A stretch of 12,083 nucleotides of DNA from Nitrosotalea sp. (GTDB lineage: Archaea > Halobacteriota > Syntropharchaeia > Alkanophagales > Methanospirareceae): the NCBI GenBank assembly GCA_020725315.1, contig DYFG01000015.1:1-12083 (forward strand). Direction: 5' to 3'. Both the position numbers and the translations under genes were made by a program. The stretch's first letter is position 1. Every line of letters starts with the position of its first letter. A model generated the notes under the pieces. That model did no database searches, was not told where the DNA came from, and saw nothing but the letters and a program-made list of their open reading frames with translations. Positions 6,532 to 12,083 of this stretch are shown piece by piece.

Positions 6532-8486
6532 AGCCCCCACGCTCCTACCACAGCTATTATAAGAATAAACATGACAAGACCGAGAACGATGTTGATATAC
6601 CTGCTAAGGTATCCTGTCTGAATACTTCTGATCCCTCTTGAAATCCCGCCAAATAAACCAGGTACCACCTTTGTATTGAAGAATCCATCAATCCCCCGGT
6701 TTCCATACTCATGAACAACGTGAGAGAGAGAAAAGCCTACTTTTGGCATAATATAATCATTAACAAAGGGAAGATACATCCGGTCGCTGAAGAACGTGCC
6801 GAGCTTGGTAAGGGCGCTTATCTGTGGTTTGTAGAGCGCAAAGATAAAAGCAAGGAAGACCAAGATACCAACGGTAAAAGAAAGGGTGATCGTGCCGTAC
6901 TTTACAACTGCTCCCGCAGCTACAAATTCATGGGTCTCTTTACTGGTGAAGATGAGATAGAGCAAGAGAAAGAGCATTGAGACCATCAATCCATAACCCA
7001 ATTTCATTAAGCCACCACCTTCTATCTGCTCATGGTGCGGTCTCTCTCCTTTTATAAAGTTCAATGCGAGGAACTTCGCCATAAGCCCTGAATAGACCAC
7101 AGATGTAAGGACGAGGAGAATAAAGGGTAAAAAGCCGAGATCATGGAATAAATGCTCCATGACTTCGTCCATTGCTGATTTTACCCAATAAGCGGTAAGA
7201 GGAGGTATTCCTACAAGGAAGGTAGTAGCGATGATGGTAACGATAAAGGCGGGTATCATCTTCTTCCCGAACTCGAGAGCGCCGCATGAAAATCTGCTAT
7301 GTGTGGCATGGATCAAGTGACCACTAACGAGGAATAAACTCGCTTTTGCAAATGCATGTACCGCCATATACCAGAACGCAACAAGAACAGCTAAATTCAT
7401 ACCTCCTATATCCACATCAACCCAGAAAGATGCAGCAGCAGCGGCGAACATCAACCCGATACTGGACATCGTGGATGCTGCAAGCAGAACCTTCCTTTCA
7501 AGCATCCCCGATCCCGCGAGCGCGCCATATAATCCTGATAAGAGTCCGACGAAGAGAACGAGCAAATAAACATACTCGAGCCCAGGCACTTCATGCAACG
7601 TCCAGGGCTCAATGTACCACGTGAGTTTAATAAACACAAAGGCTCCCGCAGCTACCATGGTCGCACTGTGTAAGAGCGCACTCACGGTTGTGGGACCGGT
7701 CATCGCAGTCATCAGCCACTCGCTGAAGGGAACCTGAGCGGACTTTGTGAAGAGCCCCATGAGTAAACAGAGGAACAGAATTATCGTTCCCACAGCGCCA
7801 ATCGTTTCAAAGAGCGAGCCCCACTCAATCTCCGATATATTGAGAGTGCCTGCAAATACCCATATTGCAGCGATTGCTAAAAACATAGGGACATCGCCAA
7901 ATCGTATGGTTGAGATCGCACGCCATCCACCAAAGCTCGGCGGCCAATGAAGCAACAGTGGACCAGCTTTCCTTCCTTCTCGACCTACATAGGTAATATC
8001 ATCATCGTCCCGGAACCACTGTCCGATTAACCCCCAAGAAGCTGCGCCCAGTCCCTCCCAGCCGAGAAAGAGCAGGAATAAGTTATCGCTATACACGACG
8101 AGGAGCATGGATGCGGTGAAGAGGTTGAAGAAGAACCAATACCAGCTCGGTCTGTAATCCCCCTTCATGTAATCCAAGCCGTAAACAGCGATGAAGAACG
8201 CTATAACTGCGGTTATAACGCCCATGTACCTGCTCAAATAGTCACACATAAAAACGAAGTTTATCCCAAGATCAGGGACCCACACCCACTCGTTGGGAGA
8301 GGCTGGAACTCTACCCTCTATATTAAAGAATATATAAAGGCTCATCACGACCGAAACGAAGATACCGAAGACAGAGAGCGGGGGTAGCTTCGCTGTCCAC
8401 TTCTCACTCTTGTATGCTAAGACAATGGGAACACTGCTAATTACAGGCGCCAGGAACAGTAACAGAAAAACAAGCCACTCGTTCAT
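6528..8486 (-). CDS. nuoL: Complex I antiporter-like membrane subunit L (FpoL/FqoL/NuoL-like)
   Basis: A 652-residue protein, the distal proton pump subunit of the membrane arm. The antiporter signature is intact: GWEGLG with E144, TKSAQVPFSEW with K248, GPTTVSALLHSATMVAAG (264-281), HAFAKASLFLVSGHLIHATH (377-396) and the TM12 lysine K436 (AYWVKSA). The C-terminus (about 570-652) has an amphipathic stretch followed by a last hydrophobic helix, as expected for the lateral helix HL of NuoL, which supports L rather than M. A polar insertion around 160-190 (RDDDDITYVGREG...) follows the GQW motif, a region that also varies in archaeal L subunits. ATG 8486 has GGGAGGTG upstream and overlaps the nuoM stop (ATGA); the longer reading to 8516 lies inside nuoM and is rejected. 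Confidence 0.94.
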   Translation of the reverse strand: MNEWLVFLLLFLAPVISSVPIVLAYKSEKWTAKLPPLSVFGIFVSVVMSLYIFFNIEGRVPASPNEWVWVPDLGINFVFMCDYLSRYMGVITAVIAFFIAVYGLDYMKGDYRPSWYWFFFNLFTASMLLVVYSDNLFLLFLGWEGLGAASWGLIGQWFRDDDDITYVGREGRKAGPLLLHWPPSFGGWRAISTIRFGDVPMFLAIAAIWVFAGTLNISEIEWGSLFETIGAVGTIILFLCLLMGLFTKSAQVPFSEWLMTAMTGPTTVSALLHSATMVAAGAFVFIKLTWYIEPWTLHEVPGLEYVYLLVLFVGLLSGLYGALAGSGMLERKVLLAASTMSSIGLMFAAAAASFWVDVDIGGMNLAVLVAFWYMAVHAFAKASLFLVSGHLIHATHSRFSCGALEFGKKMIPAFIVTIIATTFLVGIPPLTAYWVKSAMDEVMEHLFHDLGFLPFILLVLTSVVYSGLMAKFLALNFIKGERPHHEQIEGGGLMKLGYGLMVSMLFLLLYLIFTSKETHEFVAAGAVVKYGTITLSFTVGILVFLAFIFALYKPQISALTKLGTFFSDRMYLPFVNDYIMPKVGFSLSHVVHEYGNRGIDGFFNTKVVPGLFGGISRGIRSIQTGYLSRYINIVLGLVMFILIIAVVGAWGL

Positions 8487-9937
8487 GGCACAACACCTCC
8501 CATACCCAGTAGCCAAATGACTGATTTAAGCCCGGGAATCAACGCTGTTGAGAGCGGCGGTAAGAGCAGTAACACGGAGATAATACCGATAATAAAGAGC
8601 GGAACATAAAGATATCCACTTATCTCCTTCCTTTCTCTGTCTTTAGGCTTACCATAGAATACCTTCCGTATCGTATAGAACCCATACCAAACCGAGAGAA
8701 TGAACATTAATATCACCGCTAAGAGAATTGGTAAACTTCCGGTAGAGACGCCGAACGTTTCTACAACACCTCTCAATATGAAAAATTCACCTAACATGCC
8801 AACCGTCAAAATTCCGCCGAGATTCAGAAATCCGACCACCGCAGCATTTGAAATCCCCGGTATGGAATCGTGCAATCCGCCCATCTGCCGAAGATCGCGC
8901 AGACCATGGTGAACTGCGATAATCCCTCCCGCACTCGAGAACAAGATTGACTTACCAAAAGCGTGGGACATGTACTGGATAACCAGGCCGATAAGCCCAA
9001 AAGGACCAAGACAGAGTGCTACCAGCATATATCCCATCTGCGATACCGTAGAATACGCTAACAGCCGTTTGAAATCAGTTTGCTTGAAGACCGAAAAACC
9101 GGCATAAATGCTTGAGAAGAGCGCATACGCAAGTATATAGTTTCGATAAGACAGAATAAAGGAATAATCTATCAGTGCAATCCTCAGCAGAACATATCCC
9201 GCCAGACCCACAGTTAACGGGCTCAGCAATGCACTCACGGGTGTAGGAGCTTCTGCATGCGCCCACGGAAGCCATACGTGAGGTCCTAAGACGGGAAGTT
9301 CTATCAACATACCCACGAAGATAAAGAGCCATGCATACCTCCCAACTGTAGCTATATAGTTGAGGGCAAGCGTGTCATTATTAATACCAATGATGAGGAA
9401 GCCTGCCAGCGTGAGAACACCTGCTATTAAACTCCATATCAGGTATAATTGACCCACCCACCTCCTGTTACCATATCCATAGAAGTAGATGAGGAGGAAC
9501 GCAGTTATCAGCGCAATCTCGAGGAAGATATAAAGGAGGATGAGATTGCCACTGTAAACGAGCCACAACATCGAAGCAGCATAGAGATCGTACAAGAAGA
9601 TGTATCTCCTGAACTCGCCTTCAACACTGAGCTCCATCTCCTCAAATCGGTGCTCCATGTAAGGTAGAGCGAAAAGTGCGACCATCGCGGAGACAATGCA
9701 GATAGTGAGTCCAAACGCGTGGGATATAAAGTCCGCAGTGAGATAAATCTCGCCTATTGGTGGAGAAAAAGTCGTTAGGGGGATTTCAGCGTAGCGATGA
9801 GAGAAGATACAGTAGAGTATGGCAAAGAAGGGAAGCATGAAGAACAACGTAGTGAGGTAAGTTGCCGCCTTTGGCTTCAAAAGCGGTGCTAAACATGCTG
9901 CAAGTAGAGGCAAAATCAAGAAGTAGAGCAATATCAT
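8483..9937 (-). CDS. nuoM: Complex I antiporter-like membrane subunit M (FpoM/FqoM/NuoM-like)
   Basis: A 484-residue multi-pass protein of the proton_antipo_M family. HVWLPWAHAEAPTPVSALL (220-238), VFKQTDFKRLLAYSTVSQMG (283-302) and GEFFIL (383-388) identify it as M. The TM5 Glu (E140) and TM12 Glu (E384) are present. The two lysines of the standard channel are not: the TM7 position (E. coli K234) is E213 (codon 9299-9301), and the TM8 position (K265) is G244. The spacing of 31 residues between these sites matches E. coli exactly, so the register is reliable. ATG 9937 overlaps the nuoK stop (ATGA) and follows a near-perfect SD, AGGAGGTGAT. Order K-M-L-N is that of the Archaeoglobus fqo cluster. 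Confidence 0.92.
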   Translation of the reverse strand: MILLYFLILPLLAACLAPLLKPKAATYLTTLFFMLPFFAILYCIFSHRYAEIPLTTFSPPIGEIYLTADFISHAFGLTICIVSAMVALFALPYMEHRFEEMELSVEGEFRRYIFLYDLYAASMLWLVYSGNLILLYIFLEIALITAFLLIYFYGYGNRRWVGQLYLIWSLIAGVLTLAGFLIIGINNDTLALNYIATVGRYAWLFIFVGMLIELPVLGPHVWLPWAHAEAPTPVSALLSPLTVGLAGYVLLRIALIDYSFILSYRNYILAYALFSSIYAGFSVFKQTDFKRLLAYSTVSQMGYMLVALCLGPFGLIGLVIQYMSHAFGKSILFSSAGGIIAVHHGLRDLRQMGGLHDSIPGISNAAVVGFLNLGGILTVGMLGEFFILRGVVETFGVSTGSLPILLAVILMFILSVWYGFYTIRKVFYGKPKDRERKEISGYLYVPLFIIGIISVLLLLPPLSTALIPGLKSVIWLLGMGGVVP

Positions 9938-10260
9938 ACTCTATCACCTCCTATGGTTATAGCACTCGTGTAAATACTCTTCTTCTGTCGGTCAAGTATG
10001 ACAATCGCTGAGATCAAGATTAAAAGTTCACCACTGCTTGCGAAGATCGTGATGATCGCGATACCAAATGCGGCATTCGCAAGATGCGCAATAGAGAAGA
10101 GTGGAATCAAAGCCATAAACACCGCACCAAACATCATCTCAAGCGCTATAAGAAGCCTGATCACATCTTTACTCGAGAGCGCTGTGAGGTATCCAACGAG
10201 TAAGATCGCAAAAGACGCCGCATAGATCACCGATACACTCAGTATATCAATTGTTGCCAT
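9934..10260 (-). CDS. nuoK: Complex I membrane subunit K (FpoK/FqoK/NuoK-like)
   Basis: A 108-residue protein with three transmembrane helices (about 5-27, 33-55, 64-91), the normal size for NuoK (MnhC/MrpC-like fold). Both membrane glutamates of the family are visible: E41 in RLLIALEMMFGAVF (E. coli E36) and E78 in SSGELLILISA (E. coli E72). In the known complexes these two acids take part in the central hydrophilic axis that couples carrier reduction to the antiporter subunits. The start ATG directly abuts the nuoJ stop (TGAATG) and has AGGAGGGAG upstream. The C-terminal tail is short and basic, ending GGDRV. Confidence 0.93.
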   Translation of the reverse strand: MATIDILSVSVIYAASFAILLVGYLTALSSKDVIRLLIALEMMFGAVFMALIPLFSIAHLANAAFGIAIITIFASSGELLILISAIVILDRQKKSIYTSAITIGGDRV

Positions 10261-10767
10261 TCAACTTCTCCCTCCTATCACTATCTTTAAAACGGATAAC
10301 AGGAGAAGTACAACGAGCGATATGAGGAATAAAACGATTAAGAGGTATTCGGTAATGGATAGAAAATTCACCAGTTCAAATTCAATCTCGCTGGGAGACA
10401 CCGGTTGAGGAATGAAGAGCGCGTAACTGTAAATGGAGAAGCCGATGATAAAAGCGGTTATAACTACCGGCGCTATCCAAAACCGAGAAACTTGCCTTTC
10501 GGGCTCAGATCTATACGTTGCCGCAAGTGCCACGGTTACGACACCAATCGCACCGACAAAGATAAACACGATCAAGACGAAGACAGGCTGGAGATTAAAA
10601 AGAGCGTAAACGGCTGCAACAAAGATCAAGGTCACCGACATGAAGAGCGAGGAGTAAAAATTATCTTTGCTCACCAGGACGCCTAAGGAGAATAATATGG
10701 CGACACCTGCGAGAGCTGATAACAATAGAACATCCCCACTCATGGAATGAGAATTTCGACTCCTCAT
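10261..10767 (-). CDS. nuoJ: Complex I membrane subunit J (FpoJ/FqoJ/NuoJ-like), first gene of the operon
   Basis: A protein of 168 (or 160) residues with about five hydrophobic helices. The third holds QPVFVLIVFIFVGAIGVVTV, which matches the TM3 region of NuoJ (VVYVGAI-like) that forms the pi-bulge switch in complex I. It is a single gene, unlike the split fpoJ of Methanosarcina. Two starts are possible: ATG 10767, which suits a short-leader or leaderless transcript from the promoter just upstream, and ATG 10743 (MSGDVLLL), which removes a polar leader (RSRNSHS) and begins closer to TM1. Neither has a well-spaced SD, unlike every other gene of the operon, which fits the leaderless first-gene pattern of archaea. 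Assignment rests on topology, the TM3 motif and position before nuoK. Confidence 0.88.
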   Translation of the reverse strand: MRSRNSHSMSGDVLLLSALAGVAILFSLGVLVSKDNFYSSLFMSVTLIFVAAVYALFNLQPVFVLIVFIFVGAIGVVTVALAATYRSEPERQVSRFWIAPVVITAFIIGFSIYSYALFIPQPVSPSEIEFELVNFLSITEYLLIVLFLISLVVLLLLSVLKIVIGGRS

Positions 10768-10798
10768 TTAAAAAACTTTCGTTTTTTTTCGATTTAGC

Positions 10799-10812
10799 GA
10801 TAATAAAAGTTC
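10799..10812 (-). promoter_or_regulatory. Candidate TATA box for the complex I operon
   Basis: On the minus strand the sequence reads ACTTTTATTATCGC, an A/T-rich archaeal TATA-like element centred about 38 bases upstream of the nuoJ ATG at 10767. Transcription would start roughly 25 bases downstream, near 10775-10780, giving a very short leader. This agrees with the missing SD at nuoJ. An alternative minus-strand box is the TATATAAAAC at about 10839-10848, shared with the divergent gene; it would give a leader of about 50 bases. Confidence 0.4.
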
Positions 10813-10839
10813 AAAATACTACCGCAAAAAATACTAATG

Positions 10840-10850
10840 TTTTATATACT
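10840..10850 (+). promoter_or_regulatory. TATA box of the divergent plus-strand gene
   Basis: TTTTATATACT is a close match to the archaeal box A consensus (TTTATATA). It sits about 28 bases before the ATG at 10872, so transcription would begin close to that ATG. Little purine-rich BRE sequence is visible upstream. The core TATATA is self-complementary, so this element might also serve the operon on the other strand. Confidence 0.55.
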
Positions 10851-10871
10851 ATGACGGATTGAGATGTAATA

Positions 10872-11474
10872 ATGAGAACACACATCATCGTCATGGATTG
10901 CGCAGACGACACGGAGAAGAAGCGGGTGCGGTATGTTATAGACAAATGGGAAGCTGAGAGAAAAGGGAAGGTATCGGAGGTGAAAGCGATAGTCGTGAAG
11001 GCTGATTTGGATGAAGGTGAAGTAAGCGATTTTCTTGATGAATTGTATTCCAAGATAAGTGCGGGAAGAGTAGAGAGATACAAAGCGGAGATAGAAAAGG
11101 TAGAACCAGAAAAGAGCATTGAAATTTTAAAAGTAGCATTTAAGGATGATATAAAGTCTGTTGAGAAGCTTATAAGTTTCATTTTCAGCAAGAAGAACAC
11201 CATTCTCCGCGAGCACAGGTATCTCAGTGAGACTTTTTCTGAGATGGAATACGGGGTGTACTCGAGGAAAGGAAAAGGAGGGGTTAGTGTAAAGGTCGTT
11301 TTAAGAGAAGGAAGAGAGAGAGGAGAAACAACGGCTGATATTCAGTTAGAAGGTATAGAAGATGCGTCGAAATCGTTGAAAGAGGAATTAATTGGGGATT
11401 TTTCTTACTTCGATGTGAGATTGGAGAGCGGAAGAACTAAAGGAGAGCAAAGAGGTATTTGTGATAAAAGGTAA
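10872..11474 (+). CDS. Unknown alpha/beta protein, probably frame-shifted near its 3' end
   Basis: I do not recognise this 200-residue soluble protein. No signal peptide or membrane helix is seen. It is rich in Lys and Glu. The N-terminal 65 residues alternate strand-helix-strand-helix (THIIVMDC, then a charged helix, VKAIVVKAD, then EGEVSDFLDELYSKI). A central charged region with a helix near VEKLISFIFSKKN (97-109) follows, then a strand-rich part (VYSRKGKGGVSVKVVLREG). The last 15 or so residues (SGRTKGEQRGICDKR) look like out-of-frame sequence: the +1 frame opens at 11419 and gives a more natural continuation, AEELKESKEVFVIKGKGYLK, to a stop at 11622. The intact gene would therefore be about 250 residues (10872-11622). 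ATG 10872 follows a TATA box and a weak GAGATG. Confidence 0.65.
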   Translation: MRTHIIVMDCADDTEKKRVRYVIDKWEAERKGKVSEVKAIVVKADLDEGEVSDFLDELYSKISAGRVERYKAEIEKVEPEKSIEILKVAFKDDIKSVEKLISFIFSKKNTILREHRYLSETFSEMEYGVYSRKGKGGVSVKVVLREGRERGETTADIQLEGIEDASKSLKEELIGDFSYFDVRLESGRTKGEQRGICDKR

Positions 11475-11622
11475 GGGCTACCTTAAGATAGTGCCGAAGA
11501 AGAAGGTGGATTTGACTAAATTCTTTGATAGTGCCGACTTGGGGATGAACATAGAGGACTGGGGAGAGTTCGAGAAGAGATTTACACCTTTGATAAGAAG
11601 TTTAATGATGTTAAAGGGATAA
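11461..11622 (+). CDS. C-terminal continuation of the preceding gene in the +1 frame (or a separate 53-residue ORF)
   Basis: The frame is open from 11419 to the TAA at 11620-11622. Read from the first GTG (11461) it gives 53 residues, MIKGKGYLKIVPKKKVDLTKFF-like at the start and ending RSLMMLKG. It overlaps the end of the previous ORF by 14 bases. GAGG lies about five bases before the GTG, so an independent start is possible. However, the upstream in-frame residues RAEELKESKEVF join smoothly to the previous ORF's DVRLE, which favours one gene split by a frameshift around 11419-11471. No family recognised; a short strand followed by two amphipathic helices is likely. Confidence 0.45.
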   Translation: MIKGKGYLKIVPKKKVDLTKFFDSADLGMNIEDWGEFEKRFTPLIRSLMMLKG

Positions 11623-11658
11623 AAAGTGTTGCATAACTAAGATAAGAGAGGTGAGAAG

Positions 11659-12083
11659 ATGGGGTTGTTTGGAAAGAAAAGGATAGAAGGAAGAACTGCC
11701 GAGGAATGGTTTGAGTTGGGATATAAAGCAAAAGACCTGGAGAAGGAGGTGGAGTATTACACAAAAGGCTTGGAATTAGATCCAGATAATGCTGTTGCAT
11801 GGTATGCCAAAGGAATTGCCCTTGATGAGTTAGAAAGATACGAGGAAGCGATAAGGTGTTATGATAAGGTACTGGAAATAAATCCGAAGTATGAAAAAGC
11901 GAAAGAAGCGAAGAGAATAGCAGAGGAGAAATTGAGGGAAGAGCAAGTTAGAAGAGTTCCAATAATACCTCCTGAAACAGTCACACCTAAACCAATACCA
12001 ACTCCTATGCCTGTTTCTCATTTATCAATCGAAAGAAGAATATACGACCCGACAAAGGGGTTCATCACGTCAAAAAGAGGTAT
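11659..12083 (+). CDS. TPR-repeat protein, partial at the window end
   Basis: The first 141 residues of a gene that runs off the window. After a basic N-terminus (GLFGKKR) come two tetratricopeptide repeats: about 13-45, ending GLELDPDN, and about 46-79, AWYAKGIALDELERYEEAI...VLEINPKY, with the canonical W/G/Y/A/P spacing. A charged helix (80-98) leads into a proline-rich linker (P101 to P118) and then a new domain starting ERRIYDPTKGF, which I cannot name. TPR proteins mediate protein-protein contacts; the partner is not known. SD GAGGTGA is five bases before the ATG. It lies 36 bases after the end of the frameshifted gene on the same strand, so the two may be co-transcribed. Confidence 0.85.
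   Translation, partial: MGLFGKKRIEGRTAEEWFELGYKAKDLEKEVEYYTKGLELDPDNAVAWYAKGIALDELERYEEAIRCYDKVLEINPKYEKAKEAKRIAEEKLREEQVRRVPIIPPETVTPKPIPTPMPVSHLSIERRIYDPTKGFITSKRG

Noticed and set aside
8487..8516. 10-residue N-terminal extension of nuoL
   Set aside because: It lies inside nuoM; ATG 8486 has GGGAGGTG upstream and an ATGA overlap with the nuoM stop.
10811..11203. 130-residue minus-strand open frame opposite the unknown plus-strand gene
   Set aside because: Serine/phenylalanine-rich low-complexity shadow of a Lys/Glu-rich gene; it would also cover the divergent promoter region.
1..12083. CRISPR arrays, tRNA or rRNA genes, insertion sequences
   Set aside because: I saw no regularly spaced direct repeats, tRNA-like cloverleaf segments, rRNA-like sequence or transposase motifs, and coding genes fill nearly the whole window.

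Overview
The window is dominated by one long minus-strand operon (about 10767 down to 90) that encodes a complex I-type respiratory complex of the archaeal Fpo/Fqo kind. In transcription order the genes are J, K, M, L, N, A, a single B-C-D fusion, H and I. They are followed without a gap by a small PaREP1/HEPN-like gene and the beginning of something truncated by the window edge. Neighbouring genes mostly touch or overlap by ATGA, so the unit looks strongly co-transcribed and translationally coupled. This order (J-K-M-L-N-A-B/C-D-H-I) is the one I know from the Archaeoglobus F420H2:quinone oxidoreductase (Fqo), also reported for ANME-1/Methanophagales-type archaea. A PaREP1 gene (mainly archaeal) and archaeal-type TATA boxes also point to an archaeon. 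I infer an Archaeoglobi, ANME-1 or Syntrophoarchaea-like anaerobe, but the sequence alone does not settle the lineage.

Layout. 1-89: the truncated end of the operon, with a well-initiated start codon whose frame closes after 21 codons. 90-563: PaREP1-like protein. 565-1302: NuoI-like ferredoxin subunit carrying four rather than two [4Fe-4S] motifs. 1299-2459: NuoH. 2480-4795: NuoB-NuoC-NuoD fusion. 4846-5202: NuoA. 5227-6531: NuoN. 6528-8486: NuoL. 8483-9937: NuoM. 9934-10260: NuoK. 10261-10767: NuoJ. 10768-10871: a divergent promoter region. 10872-11622: a plus-strand gene of unknown function that appears broken by a frameshift. 11659-window end: a partial TPR protein, also plus strand.

How it should work. 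H, A, J, K, L, M and N form the membrane arm, and B, C, D and I form the arm that carries electrons through Fe-S clusters to the lipid-soluble carrier site. No electron-input module is present: no NuoEFG, and no FpoF/FqoF, which in Archaeoglobus follows I. The donor therefore cannot be read from this window. The extra di-cluster ferredoxin domain on NuoI could be a docking site for another donor.

The most interesting signal is in the residues. Several positions that are near-universal in complex I appear altered here: the TM7 lysine of both NuoM and NuoN is Glu, NuoM lacks the TM8 lysine, NuoN lacks the TM5 glutamate, NuoA and NuoH each lose one acidic residue, and NuoD lacks or displaces the quinone-head His/Tyr pair. 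NuoL and NuoK keep their standard residues. These comparisons were made by eye against E. coli and bovine sequences recalled from memory, so they need an alignment.
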